This document shows, one piece after another, positions 1 through 11,310 of a DNA stretch of 64,000 bases (positions within the stretch are counted from its first letter, which is position 1; each line of letters opens with the position of its first letter). The DNA is from Alentia gelatinosa. Lineage: Eukaryota; Annelida; Polychaeta; Phyllodocida; Polynoidae. A program made the translations under genes and the position numbers. The notes under the pieces were generated by a model. The model was not told the origin of the DNA. It did not search any database and saw only the letters and a list, made by a program, of their open reading frames with translations. Where the stretch lies: positions 95,866,704 through 95,930,703 of the forward strand of contig OX465582.1 of assembly GCA_950022655.1 (NCBI GenBank), in the 5' to 3' direction.

Positions 1-280
1 CAATATTAGAATAATTCAAATTACTTCGCAAATCAAGTAAGGTACATTTAAATCTCCATGTTGATCTCTAGTCTTCTCTCTGAAATCCTGGCCGCTGATT
101 GGTCAATCGCCAATGAAGTCATCTCGTAATCACTCCGCCATGACAATGGTGTAGTATTGTCCCTTAGTATTGACCAGTGATCGTTGAGTATTTTATTTAT
201 GTTATTCCTATGGCCAAACCTGTGCCAGGGGTGAGATATTATCAGGGACTATGGATCTCGATGAAGTTTCTTATTAGTAC
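1..280. other. No feature recognised
   Basis: Unique-looking AT-rich sequence with no convincing exon or repeat. A CCAAT-like stretch (GATTGGTCAAT) occurs near 98-108, but nothing around it supports a promoter. Confidence 0.3.
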
Positions 281-737
281 TGTTGAAGTCCTAAATGGGT
301 ACAAGAGCTACGAGTTCAGATGAAGAAAATAGAGCTAGAAATGTAGAGTATGGTCGTAAGGGGCCTAGCTTTAAATGTTTTCAGGCCAAGGACACCGAAA
401 CGTACCTGAAACGCCATAAATGGAAAACCATCCATGTGATGAATTTGTGTGCAACAAACAAACAAAAAGTAAATAAATAAAGGGGCTCAGCTTTGAATGT
501 TTTACAGGCCAAGGACTATTGTAGTCCTAAATAGCTACAAGAGCTACGAGTTTAGAAGAATAAAAGTGAGATAAGAATGTAGAGAATGGTTGTAAGGGAC
601 CAGCCTTGAATGTTTTACAGGGCAAGGACTATTGGAGTCCTAAATAGCTACAAGAGCTAGGAGATTAGAAGAATAAAAGAGAGATAAGACTGTAGAGAAT
701 GATTGTGAGGGGGCCCAGCCTTGAGTGTTTTACAAAC
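281..737. repeat. Degenerate tandem repeat, unit about 114 bp
   Basis: The phrase CTAAATAGCTACAAGAGCTA recurs near 527 and 641, with a diverged copy near 291. Each copy is followed by a similar 'TTTAGAAGAATAAAAG ... GTAGAGAATGGTTGTAAGG ... TTGAATGTTTTACAGG' block. Spacing of the last two copies is about 114 bp. The short open frame over the first copy is repeat sequence, not a gene. Confidence 0.7.
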
Positions 738-769
738 CTCGGACAAGTGCGTTTAGAAGAAGTTCCCAT

Positions 770-1112
770 AACGACATTCACGAGAACAATGTCCCTGATT
801 GCGCCTTGTGGCCCGGTGTGAGGTTGAATCTCGTTCCGAGGCCCCGGGATCTCTGATTACCTGCCGGGCGAGTTAGTTTTACACGGGCGAGCAGTGATTG
901 CCTGCATTCCGCCCACCTACCCAGACGTCCCCGCGCTGAGACAACACTCATCCCCACCAGGGGGAGCCAGCGCCGCTCCTTATTACCCAGGATTCCCCCT
1001 GCGCATGCGCCATAAGGGTCCGAGAGACGCTGCCTCAGTAGTCCCGCAGTAAATCTGTTCCCTACGGCTTCCGGTAGGAGGAGAGACGCCACAGGGGCTT
1101 CGGAATATTTCG
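770..1112. promoter_or_regulatory. GC/CpG-rich block with NRF-1-like and ETS-like sites; candidate promoter
   Basis: This 340-bp block is much richer in G, C and CpG than its flanks. It contains TGCGCATGCGCC at 1000-1011, one base off the palindromic NRF-1 consensus, and GCTTCCGGT at 1067-1075, the reverse complement of an ACCGGAAGC ETS/GABP site. This pair is typical of CpG-island promoters of housekeeping genes. I could not recognise a first exon on either side. The 135-codon minus-strand frame across it has no protein character and is probably a by-product of base composition. It could also be a GC-rich transposon fragment. Confidence 0.35.
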
Positions 1113-1284
1113 TGGTACCGCAGTTATATCTAATTAATTGAGGTTTTTTTTTCTTCGTTTGACCGAAGCGATAACTTTGTCTCATCTCCAGTCATTGGGA
1201 AAAAAAACTTAGTAGTCGTGTCAGTGGTTTGTGTGGGAAGATTCTGTTACCACGTCTAACAAATATAGTAAAGTTCCAAACAAA

Positions 1285-1655
1285 GCGTCTCCTTAAGCGG
1301 GGTGTCCCCTTAAGGGGGGTGCCCCCTTAAGTGTGGTTTTCCCTTAAGCGGGGTGTCCCCTTAAGCGAGGTACCCCCTTAAGTGGGGTGCCCCTTAAGCG
1401 GGGTGACCTCTTAAGTGGGGTAACCCCTTAAGGGGGGTAGTCAGTCAACTATTTCAGTGGAATTTTATATAAAACAAATTGATACTACTCACAAAAGCAG
1501 AGAAAAGGTGCGGAAAACAAATACAGTAAAGTTCCAAGCAAAGTGACCCCTTGAGCGAGGTGTCCCTTAAGCGGGGTAAAAATAAACCAATTAGAAATTC
1601 CTGTTCTGGGAAAATTATCCATTTAAGCGGGATGGCCGCTTAAGCGAGGTGTCCC
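1285..1655. repeat. CTTAAG minisatellite in two blocks
   Basis: Units of about 18 bp with consensus CCCCTTAAGCGGGGTGTC are repeated at 1285-1440 and again, fewer and more diverged, at about 1545-1655. Each unit centres on the palindrome CTTAAG. The same unit reappears singly near 28850-28870, 29512-29540, 29990-30015 and 30430-30445, so it is dispersed through the window. Confidence 0.75.
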
Positions 1656-1785
1656 AGAAGCCTTTTTTTTATTGTATATCTAACTAATTGTATTGGTATT
1701 TCTATCAGTCAAATATAGAACCATTTCAGTGGAATGTTATATAAAACAAATTGATACTACTCACAAAAGCAGAGAAAAGGTGGGA
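1441..1785. repeat. Direct repeat flanking the second minisatellite block
   Basis: A segment containing 'ATTTCAGTGGAAT' followed by 'CAAATTGATACTACTCACAA' and 'AGCAGAGAAAAGGTG' occurs at about 1441-1510 and again at about 1710-1785. The second CTTAAG block lies between them, so minisatellite plus flank was probably duplicated as a unit. Confidence 0.6.
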
Positions 1786-2257
1786 AAAATTATGATTCTA
1801 ATTACTATGATGTCTACTGTTTTTTATCTATCGCAGTAAGACCTTCCAAACAGAACCCTCGTGTGAGCTCTCCCAAGACCTTATATTCTCATTGGAAAGT
1901 CGGATTTAAGTGTTTAGAGAACACTCTCAGACTATAAGATACGTCTCAGAGAAAGAAATTTTAAGTCATCAATGTATAAAAGACCGCTAATGTGTCGTGG
2001 TATCAGTTTATGGAAGACATTGCCGGTAAGTCTTCATCAAGCAAAAGATAAAAAGGAGTCATAAGAACTGTTTATATATGTTAACGGCAGGATAGTAATA
2101 GATAGGAAAGTAACTAAGATATAGATTACAGTTGGTAAATATCGTTTACAACTGTTGTCTATCAACATCAAGATTATGATATAAAGCATACGGACATGTT
2201 TAAATGTCGTAGACACCCTATGCTGTACACGTTTTTCATCAGTACCAAATCAAGGAC

Positions 2258-2407
2258 CTCCATTTTGTATCGGTCCCTAATCGCAGAGACGTGGTTAACT
2301 GCCCTGATATTAGGTGACCTTCTGACGCGATTATGATTTCTATATCGGGAGGTCTATCGTAGAATATATAAGAGCCATATTGTCGTAGTTGGACGCTGGG
2401 CCTTATA
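2258..2407 (-). mobile_element. MITE B, truncated copy
   Basis: About 150 bp matching one half of the element complete at 18623, 35071, 36951 and 44369. Shared landmarks are the reverse complements of ATCGGGGCAGTTGACCACG and CGATAAGAAATC, and the outer end reading GGACGCTGGGCCTTA. The other end is missing. An 87-codon minus frame here is translated transposon. Confidence 0.6.
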
Positions 2408-2983
2408 GTCTTCTCAAATAATGGCCACGCTCTAGTATCATCATTTCGTTTCATAATATAGACTATGTGTTCATCAACAGTCAAAACAAATCTTGTAGTC
2501 ATTGATATATTTGATTTTCAGCAGAAATGAATAAACACACCCCCCCCCCGCCTTAAAAAAAGGATGACAAAGTAAAGTAAGGCATTTATTTATCAACTGT
2601 CTTCATTTAAAAAAAGTTGTTTTTCTCACAATATACATTGTTGTGCATAGACACTATCGAATTTATAGCGGTTTGGTGTCCGATAGAATACCATATTGGA
2701 GTATCCCCTCAGCTGCCTGAGGTGTTTCATGCACGTCGATGTTGTATTTCAGTCTACAGTAAACCTAGTCCTGCCTGGAGAGCCTTTCACTAGTCCCTCT
2801 GTAACATATCATGTTTTGGTAACACTAAACATAGCGGCAGCTCCGATTTCTCTGTCCGTGAAAACAACCACACAGCTTGCCCAAGTCGCATTGTGAACGT
2901 TTATTTCGAGAATCATACAGCGGTACACTGATAGAACCCACCAGCCTAAATTATATGGATAACTTCTACTCTGTATTATTTTA

Positions 2984-3438
2984 CACTGCACGAAAACTCT
3001 TTTTTTACATATGTATACGCCCGGCGTATATAGGTATCATTTTGCGTATACAAGGTGGTCCTATTTTCTGTCGTGTATACGCTTCATCTATAGGCGTATA
3101 TTTACGCTCGTGGCGGGGCTGGGCATAGATGAGTGGTCAAAAATTGAAGGGGGGATACATGGTGGCGGGGGCAGGGAGGTCTAGTGGCGAACTTTTTTTT
3201 GATATACGCCCGGCGTATATATATATATATGTCAACACAGGATATTCTTTCTCATATACGCTTGGCGGCAAATACAGCCATTACGCATCCGTATACCCAC
3301 ATAAGCAGTATTGTATACGCCACAAACGCTGGCGTGAAATGTGCACGTATCTATATAAAAAAACATGTCAATGTACATCAGATACATGCACTTACGCTTT
3401 GGCGTATATATGAAATAACTGGGGGTTTTCATGCAGTA
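2984..3438. mobile_element. MITE A copy 1, with 3-bp TTA target duplication
   Basis: Inverted ends begin CACTGCACGAAAAC (2984) and finish GTTTTCATGCAGTA (3438). TTA lies immediately outside on both sides (2981-2983, 3439-3441). The interior carries several copies of the palindromic phrase GTATACGCC/GGCGTATAC and GGCGTATATA. TTA duplications fit PIF/Harbinger-type transposition. No transposase frame is visible, so it is non-autonomous. Confidence 0.75.
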
Positions 3439-3441
3439 TTA

Positions 3442-5187
3442 GTAAACATCCTATGGATATGCAGATTATAGATTACTATATCTTAGGTGGAATCTTCCAG
3501 ATATATATCACACTACTTCCCACAATGTGCAATCTTCACAATGTCTGAAATTTAGAATAGAGCTTTTAGATTCCAATTTGGCTTGTACGACTAGTCTGTC
3601 GCTGTCATGCATAGCGGCCGTTTGGGTCACTTATGATCATTATGAATATGCAATGCAAAACAGTCACCAAATTGATAAATGATAAAAAAGAGCAAACCTC
3701 GTATTAAAAAAAAAATCACCAAACGATCACTACAGTTGGGACCGATCATTCATGTTGCGATCATTCGACGATGTAAGATCATGCCCTTGAAACGGTCACT
3801 ATTAAGGATCGTCACGACTATAAAACACCTTCCAGAACTTTACAACTTTGATAATAGAACGTTCCTTCATTGTCGCTTGATACAATGCTACTTGATGAAG
3901 GCAAGTATCAGACAAGAAAGCCACTTTAAAAAACGTGTGTGAACTGACTTTTGGGAGGGGTGGGTGTGCGACGCACTGAGTAGGGACGGCTTCGACCGAG
4001 ACAGAAGTGGTTTTAGTTTACTTTCCGGAGGGCTTGTGTGACTGTTTTAAATGATAAAAGGTTAGGGATCCAATTCACAATGGGACAAAAACCAGATCGG
4101 TGATTTGATGACAAAGGCATCGATGTCAAACATTAGTTGCTTAGATTAACCAGCCTCAAAGCTTTCGTTTACGAAGCACTTTAAATTCTACCTTCTTCAG
4201 CCTTGTGTCTGGGTGAGTCAATTATTAAGTGCCACATTCACGTTGGGTACAGATTGGTCAAGTTGTTTTGATAATATGTACCTTTTTCTAAACAGAGGAG
4301 AACAATGCGCATGGCTGTCTGCACATTTTATTACCTGACTGCTTCACCATCAATATTTACAAGTTAAGCCCAATGCAAATCTACCGATTTCGGAACATTG
4401 ACGTACCTTTGTCGGCAACAAAGGAATGGTACTTTGTCTCAGGCGAGACATCCTAACAGAGTCGGTCCCAGTCGGTAGATGTGGGGCAGATAGGCAAGGG
4501 TCAGCCAATGATTAGTGAAACTCCCCCCCCCCCTTGAGATGTTCTTTTGTCGCTGATGAGTTGTCGGTCAAAAGTTTATGAACATGTTGATAAATCCAGT
4601 CAGTGACAATGGAACATTGGAAATACCCAATGTTTTGGTGGCTGATACGGTTGCGTAATTTGCCTACGACAGGTTCACCAACAACTTAACGATTTGGGAA
4701 CTAATCGTTCAACCCTGAATCGGTAGATCTAATGCGCATTGCACTTTACAGTGCCTGAAAGAACGATAACGTTAGAACCGAAAACCATCTTTAAAAAACT
4801 ATGAGCAAATGGTATATTCATCAATGATAAATGAGCATGCAATTATTAATGAATAACATTTACAAGGGCTGGGTCACATTCAGTGCGCAGTGTTTTCCAC
4901 AACACTGGCAAGAAAGAAATTCTTGACTTCCTCAGGGAATGTATGATTTTCGATAAGATATAATTGAAAAATGTAAGATGCCTGGATCAACCAGGCAGCA
5001 TACCTTGTTCTTCCAACAAGAAATGCAAATTTGAGTAAATTAAACCAAAGTAAGTCTAATTAAACAAATTGGACGTTAAACTACCCAAACAAACAAAAAC
5101 AAACAAACAAACAAACAAACTCCTCCCAGCCAGAAGCCACAGAGTCTGACGAATGTAACGATCAGGACTAAAGAAGAAACGAACCTA
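3442..5187. other. No gene recognised
   Basis: Mostly unique sequence with short open frames lacking recognisable motifs. It contains a C-run at 4524-4533 and an (AAAC)n tract at about 5086-5120. Nothing here supports an exon. Confidence 0.3.
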
Positions 5188-5312
5188 TTTTGGTTAAAGT
5201 CACCGTTCTCCATGAGTTTGATGTGGAGTGATATGAACGAGACGATAGCCGAGTGAATATCACGTAGCATTCAAACGAGTTGGAGAACAATGACTTCTTT
5301 GACCAAAACTAG
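5188..5312. repeat. Long imperfect palindrome with GCCGAGTG loop
   Basis: The left arm (ATTTTGGTTAAAGTCACCGT, then TCTCCA, GTTTGATG, GTGATAT) pairs with the right arm (ATATCAC, CATTCAAAC, TTGGAGAACAATGAC, TTTGACCAAAACT). The loop reads GAGACGATAGCCGAGTG near 5236-5252. The same loop, reversed, heads a palindrome with unrelated arms at 51938-52030. Confidence 0.75.
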
Positions 5313-6053
5313 TTGCTTTCTGGATTCATATCACCCCTGTACACACCAACATGGATGACACACGGGATATAGACCGGACTGCAAAACTCGCAGGGTATGG
5401 AGAACGGGATCCCAATGTTAAGCCAAGGACAAATTAGATACATCCAAATGAACCAAAATCTGCATATATATTCAAGTCATGCGTAGTGTTTTGCCGGCGG
5501 TGCAACCACTGCAACATATGAGGCCATCCATCAGGATATTTGCAAGCTCAGAAGTGCGATGTGATTGTTCAAACAGTAAGCTGATACTTCCTTTTATCAT
5601 CCAGTCATCTTCTGAGATGATGAAAAGAGCTCATGTTCTCATGTAAGGTTACTTCTCATATCCTTTTTTTTTATTTCATATGCGGCTCATTTCCAACCAC
5701 CGTTTATTGCTTTAATAATACATGTGCATGCAGAACCTTTCAGCTGTGTACAGACTGTAAGAATTCACCCCACGCACGACTCTCTTCTATGGGTACCATG
5801 CCGTAAGACCACTAGAAATGGTGTATTATTATATACCGGTGAACGAATGTATCACTTTCATCCGTCCACACTGTGGCGTAATATATACCCTCCGTACCAC
5901 GTGACCACTCACTCTTCTATTTAGTGAGTTTTAGAATGGCATTCTTAATGATTTTTACGTATATAATAATAAAAGGACATAGTGAGCGTGTCTGAATGGA
6001 ATCTGTTCAGAGATATTTTGGTCAGAGATACTCACCTCATTCTTCGAATTCGG

Positions 6054-6056
<3 letters not shown>
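5313..6056. other. No gene recognised
   Basis: No repeat family or exon could be assigned. The isolated phrase AATGTTAAGCC near 5416 matches one end of the family C module but stands alone. Confidence 0.25.

Positions 6057-6146
<90 letters not shown>
6057..6146. repeat. (TA)n microsatellite
   Basis: About 90 bp of almost pure alternating T and A. A 118-codon minus frame across it consists largely of alternating Ile-Tyr and is not a gene. Confidence 0.95.
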
Positions 6147-6150
<4 letters not shown>

Positions 6151-6156
6151 CACACA

Positions 6157-6312
6157 CAATATTGACTGGTGTTAAATACAAGTGGTTGTATGGTCCGAGG
6201 AGTCCATGTATAATAATATCCGAGCCATGCGAGGATACTGCACAGAGTCAACTCCGAGGAGCATTCAACCGCTTTCATTTGAAACCAGCCTATATTGTAT
6301 TTATTATCCACC
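6157..6312. repeat. Palindrome family F, copy 1
   Basis: The left arm CAATATTGACTGGTGTTAAA ... AAGTGGTTGTATG pairs with the reverse complement of TTCAACCGCTTTCATTTGAA ... GCCTATATTG. The centre reads ATCCGAGCCATGCGAGGAT. It ends in TATTTATTATCCACC, and the inverse (GGTGGATAATAAATACA) occurs at about 6489-6505. A second copy lies at 7497-7620. Confidence 0.65.
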
Positions 6313-7196
6313 TTTTCCTGACAACTAGCATACCGATATAAGTTGAATCAAGCATGCACTATTTTGTCACATGCACTATTTTTCTGTATGCTCTGACTTT
6401 TGCGGCCCGGAACATGCAACATATCTGTATGCTCCAGGTATATGGTGACACACAACCGCTATGTGTTTTCTAGGGACACTTTGTATTAGGTGGATAATAA
6501 ATACACTATGGAGGATTCAGTCATAGGAAACCAGGGGACAACACGCTCTGTAGGGTCTGTTTCTACGAATACAGAGAGGGAGCATAGAGGCTTTGTCATT
6601 GTGGGGAGATTGCATTGCATTTCCATCTATCCGTACAGAGACAGTGGTGGGGAATACAGATGCAACGACGAACTCAAACTATCCTTTTACCTTCAGACCT
6701 GAAAGGCCAACTAGATATTGCGAAAATGGTCTACCCGATATTGTCTCATCAATACAAACAGGGACACCTAGCCTTTAATAGAAGTCAGCAAATTACTGTG
6801 CTGATGTAAATATCGATAGAGCTATAGAATATGGCCTATGAAGTGATGAGACCCACATTAAGTTTCCATCGAGATTCTTTTTACCATGGGGATGAGTAGA
6901 AATATATTGTCCATATTCTCAGTTTACGAAATGGTCTCTCAATGTCAACAACATTTACATTTCCAAGTAAAGATACAATCGGAAATGTAATGAGAGGTAT
7001 CAAATTATTCATAAAGGAAAACGATATTATTGGACGACCAGTGATCAATATCTAATGAAATTGGGCGTCAAACTTTGCAAGTAAATATCTAATAACCAAG
7101 AGAATTGCACTTTGAAATTAATTATAAGTTTACTTCGAGCCAGTAGTGGCAAGATACATATATTATGTGACTATCATATAATCGTCAAACTGGATG
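6313..7196. other. No gene recognised
   Basis: Three overlapping plus-strand frames at 6490-6809 lack recognisable domains and exon signals. The only structure is the inverted GGATAATAAATACA motif noted for the neighbouring palindrome. Confidence 0.25.
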
Positions 7197-7483
7197 AGTT
7201 TTAATCTTGGCCACCGTATGTCATGACTGGAGTTTGGCATAGTGACTTCATGAGGCGAAGCCGAGTGAAGTCCAGAGTCAAAACTCCAGGAGTAGAATGT
7301 GATGGCCACGATTAAAACGAATCAGGTTTTGATTTTATCCTACCCCATCTCCTCGATTTTGAAATATTACGTGATAAAAATTCTGTATGCCACTAGTGGC
7401 ATATAAAACTCTGTATACCAGTCAGCTAGGCATACGGAAACTCAATGTTAAGCCTATGGGATTTTATATTAGGGGTAGGATAA
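7197..7483. mobile_element. Fold-back composite: palindrome P1 plus family C module
   Basis: A palindrome at 7197-7318 has arms GTTTTAATC..GGCCACCGTA / TGGCCACGATTAAAAC and loop TGAGGCGAAGCCGAGTGAAG. It is followed after about 15 bp by a module bounded by TTTATCCTACCCC (7334) and AGGGGTAGGATAAA (ending 7483). Inside the module are a small hairpin (TATGCCACTAGTGGCATA) and the conserved phrase AATGTTAAGCCTATGG. Confidence 0.7.
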
Positions 7484-7496
7484 AGAAGTGTAAGTC

Positions 7497-7622
7497 CTAT
7501 ACACAATACTGACTGGTTTCAGATATAAGCGGTTGCATACTTGGAAGGGTTGACGCATGGTAACATCCAAGCGCACGCGAGGATATTGCGCAAAATCGAC
7601 TCCGAGGCAAAATCAACTATAC
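7497..7622. repeat. Palindrome family F, copy 2 (partial)
   Basis: Repeats the left arm and centre of the 6157 copy (ACACAATACTGACTGGTTTC, AGCGGTTGCATACT, CACGCGAGGATATTGCGC, CGACTCCGAGG). It breaks off where the family G module begins, so G has replaced or invaded its right arm. Confidence 0.6.
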
Positions 7623-7630
7623 AAGGCACC

Positions 7631-8012
7631 CATTGAAAATGTATAAGGACTCACTAAACCACGACCCATTATATAAAACCTGTCAGATACCATAACCGTG
7701 ATATACGGATTCAAACCTGTGGTATACGGCCTCAAAACAATAGGTATACGGGAAAAATATTAGTCCACTTTGCTATAAAGCAAAGAAATCGTCCCTATTG
7801 TTATACCCTCTAATTTGGCAATCAATAGGTTTAATCTATTCGAAAAGATGGATAATAAATGCAACAAACGATGATTTTGTGGACAGGTGGCTCTGTAAAA
7901 CACTTGACGTCGTAATACACTCGCTAGTGCTTGTGTATTACTGCGCGTCAACCTCTCGTGGTTTACGGCCGCCTATCCACAAAACCATCGATTATTGTCT
8001 ATGTCTTGCAGG
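7631..8012. mobile_element. Family G fold-back element, copy 1
   Basis: A constant module (7631-7840) contains AAACCACGACCCATTATATA, several GTATACGG phrases and GTCCCTATTGTTATACCCT. It is followed by a palindrome (about 7845-8012) with arms ATGATTTTGTGGACAGGTGG / CCGCCTATCCACAAAACCAT and a core GTGTATTACTGCGCGTCAAC. Other copies lie at 20891-21215 (truncated) and 28850-29290 (opposite orientation). Confidence 0.7.
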
Positions 8013-8160
8013 ACTCAACAAGAATCAGATAGATGTTCTGGTCCAGAAGCGTTGAACAAATTATCGTGGGGTTGACACCCATTACCTATATTTGGTTGGC
8101 ATTCAGAAATGAGACAACAAACCCCGGCTCCCTCCACACACACACTCACAAACACACACA

Positions 8161-8457
8161 CCTGGGACCTGTGTCAGTAGTTTCGTGACATTAGGCTTAG
8201 ACAAACATCAAGAGCGGCACCAACAGTGCAAGCAACAGCGGGAAAATGCTAGCAAAAATCGGACCGACCAATCTTCTTCATATTTGGAATGATTATAGGT
8301 TATCTGTATCCCCTACTCATGTTAAAGTGTCATTGCTTAATTCCTATGGGACGTGAGTGAAATTCTGTGTGTCATCGATTGTAGACTTGTGATCTGTCCG
8401 TATGGTGTCACAGACGCCATCTAGACATGTCACGAAACTACTGAAACAGGTCCCAGG
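8161..8457. mobile_element. Family I TIR element, complete copy
   Basis: Ends are CCTGGGACCTGTGTCAGTAG and CTACTGAAACAGGTCCCAGG, about 30 bp inverted (TTTCGTGACAT / ATGTCACGAAA inside). The interior carries AGCGGCACCAACAGTGCAAG and a roughly 90-bp block at 8270-8350 that is also present in family J. It has no coding capacity. I saw no clear target duplication. Confidence 0.8.
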
Positions 8458-8672
8458 GGCATTTTAGATTAATCAAATTGCCTGATGAAGTCTAATTAAC
8501 TTAGATGAAACATCGCAATATTAGCAAACCATCTCCCCCACCTATCTTCCTTCAAACTAAATCTCTAACAAAGCCCTTAAAATATATCTGCCTTTTTTGT
8601 GGATCAAAGAAACAATCTGATTAATCAAATTAAGAGGAACATCCCTGTTCATCAATTAATCTAGAGGAAATA

Positions 8673-9270
8673 TTTTTATTATGGGGTTAAATACAAGATG
8701 GTAGTGTTAGAGGGAGAATGTATGAAATATTTGTTTAGATTCATTTATTATTATGAACGATGAAATTAGTTATCAAGAAGACCACTACATGGCACCACCG
8801 ATGAATAGGAACCTTCGTATACACGGTCCGCCAAGTTGTCTTATGGCCTATTTTGCCCTCCTTTATTAGAGCGTGTTTACACGCGCTAAATACGTCATCT
8901 AGAGGTTATAGTGCTCACATTGAACTTCTCGTGTGCTTCCAGAAAACTATCCCTTCACTATCTGCATGTTATTCACTGTGATAGTGAGAACAGAGCAGAG
9001 AGCCAGTGTCTCGGGGTCTGAGAGGCATGCCCAACTGACCATGACCAATCACCAGTACTGAAACACCTCATTGACCTACTGGTCTTTGATATGTTTGGAT
9101 TGTATAGACAGACTCAGGCAGTTACAGAAATGGCAAGTTTACTGGGTGCTAGTAGTTACAGAAATCGATCCATAGACTGAGTGTAACCCAAACCTTTTAT
9201 TTGTTATATATTTACAATTACACGCTCATTCATCTATGATGAACATTCCATTTGCTCCTATTCTTTAAAT
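8673..9270. repeat. Dispersed repeat N, copy 1
   Basis: The second half (about 8895-9265, with ACTATCCCTTCACTATCTGC, ACTCAGGCAGTTACAGAAAT and TCATCTATGATGAACAT) matches 26800-27145. The first half (8673-8795) matches 33165-33290. It appears to be an older long repeat broken into pieces. No protein could be assigned. Confidence 0.6.
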
Positions 9271-9635
9271 GTATTAATCAATTTCGATTTTCTCAATAGC
9301 TCTTCCAATACAATATTGGCTTCAACGTATATAACAAATCTTTGATCATGAAACATACAATGATTACATTTCCTTTATTAAGGTGTTCACGATGTTTTCG
9401 ATTAACACAAGTTGCTGAGGTTACTTCGAAATACAGTTTTGATATTTTACTTCAATAAGTTTCATTCATTTCCAATGGGTATTTACAATGAATCATGACA
9501 TCACAGCATCAGAGTCGTTAGTGACAATATTTTCTATCAAACCAAAATATTGTATGCCCATAACTAGATGACATTGTATGCTAACATAACATGACATATC
9601 CTGCAGTTCGTACCTCCTTATAAATAATTAAGTGC
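9271..9635. other. No feature recognised
   Basis: AT-rich, with no repeat or exon signal. It lies just beyond the 3' side of the LINE remnant on the minus strand. Confidence 0.25.
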
Positions 9636-11115
9636 CTAATCTAACTTCAGTTTTTCTAGAATCTCCCTCTTGCATATCCTTTTTAGATTCTTCGTTTTGT
9701 ATTTCTGAGTATGCAGAGTTCCAGAATACAATTCAGGGATAGATGACTGATTTTTTTCATCTCTCCTTTTGTGGTTATGGTAAAACTCCGCGCAGTTTTC
9801 AAGGGATAGCGTATTATTTTGCTCGTCTCTGAAATATAAACCTTCTGCTTCGCCACTACTTAGTTTGATTAGCCCATTCAATTCTTTCCAATATATTTTT
9901 TGGTTATATCCAATGAATTCTTATTTTTGACTGTATAAAAGATCTCCTAGCCTTATTAGTTCCTGCTGGATTTTCCTCTTTAGACTGTCCATCTTAATAA
10001 ACAGTGTTTCCTTCACCTCTAGAGTTAAATGTTTAAAAAGTTTTCTAGGTATTTTCATTTTTTATAAATACCTTTTTATAAAGTTTCGGTGAAATATAAC
10101 GCATCAGCAAATTTTTATTTTCAAAGGGAACATTTTCGTCCAGATACTTCTTTAAATCAGTAAAACATGAATTCCACAATAGTGTCCCAGACATACTCGC
10201 ACCTTCAGCCTTCCATTATTCTTCTGTTATAATTTTGGTTAGATCTGGTTAAATGCTAAACGAATACTATGTCACCATGCTAATTTCGATGGGAAGGCCA
10301 TCTGAAGAAGGTAAGTGCTTATCTATTGGTGTCTGTGGGAAACTGTTATATTTTCATGAAACCAGATGGCAGCAACAGTGTTAAATTGAGTAGAAGCAGA
10401 GGGTGCTTCGATACCTACCTGCATTTGTCTTTAAGGGTCGTATATAGATTCTCTGGTGCCCTGCTCCTCTTATAAGCTATATTCATCAGTTGACCTTCTC
10501 TACCTTTAACCAGTTTCTGCAGTTCACAAGCATCGAGATTTATATCGATAGTAAACCATATTTTAGTATCAATACTTAATAGAAACTGAACGAGAATTAG
10601 TAGTGTTAGTGTGCACGTACGATGGGCTGGTCGGGAATTACTCCGCGAGGCATCAGCCGAGTGAGAAGCCGACCTGACCGCAGTGTGAGAAGCACTAACA
10701 CTACTGACTAGAGTTCAGTTTAGTATTTATCCTACCCCGGCTCCAATAATTCATTTGCTACATGCGTGCAGTAAATAACACTTTACTGCACGCTCGCCAG
10801 AATACAGTCAGCCAATGTTAAGCCTATGGCGTTTTTTGTTAGGGGTAGGATAGATCTACCACCCAAACAGAATCTACCCATATATTCCAGTAGGCTTTTT
10901 ATATCATATTCTGGTGTCCTGTAAATGTTCACGATTGTTATTACTCTGAGCCCTGGTTTATTTATCTTTACAACAATAGATTCCAATTTCTCGTTCTTAA
11001 GACTAAAATAAATGTCTACCACCATATAAGGCGACCATCCTTGGCTCACATAAAGACCTACTCTGCCCCCTTTACCGATTAATCCATCTTTTCTTAATAA
11101 TTCAAAATTTGGCAC
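9636..11115 (-). mobile_element. Degraded LINE: endonuclease end and endonuclease-RT linker
   Basis: On the minus strand, 11115-10860 encodes an APE-type endonuclease C-terminal segment (RKDGLIGKGGRVGLYVSQGW, then YFSLKNEKLESIVVKI, then VNIYRTPEYD). After an insertion at 10572-10852 the frame resumes with linker-like KIWFTIDINLDACELQKLVK and SRAPENLYTTLKD. Further on come YWKELNGLIKLSS and FRDEQNNTLSLENCAEFY (about 9890-9770). Order and character match non-LTR retrotransposons of the CR1/Jockey-like kind between endonuclease and reverse transcriptase. Stops and frame changes show it is dead. The reverse transcriptase core was not found nearby. Confidence 0.7.
10572..10852. mobile_element. Fold-back composite inserted in LINE: palindrome P2 plus family C module
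   Basis: The palindrome (10572-10727) has arms ATACTTAATAGAAACTGAAC..AGTGTTAGTG / CACTAACACT..GTTCAGTTTAGTAT and loop CGAGGCATCAGCCGAGTGAG. The family C module follows directly, from TTTATCCTACCCC (10727) to AGGGGTAGGATA (10852), with AATGTTAAGCCTATGGCG and a small GTGCAGTAAA / TTTACTGCAC hairpin. It splits the LINE reading frame, so it arrived later. Confidence 0.75.
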
Positions 11116-11310
11116 TGGAAAAAGACCTGAAGGTATATTTACTTTTAATAAGGTCTAGGAGATACAGATCAAATGAATAATGTTATTAGTTATATGACAA
11201 ACTACATATATTCCAGTGGGAGATTTGACAGCCCTGTTTTATGTCTATATGCCTACATTCATGTGTCATCTAAAATAAACCAGTTATTATACTTTCCCAT
11301 TACATACTAT

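Noticed and set aside
778..1185. 135-codon minus frame
   Set aside because: Lies in GC-rich sequence with few stops by composition. It has no domain, and the ATG end extends into a T-rich run.
5955..6311. 118-codon minus frame
   Set aside because: Mostly Ile-Tyr from a (TA)n microsatellite.
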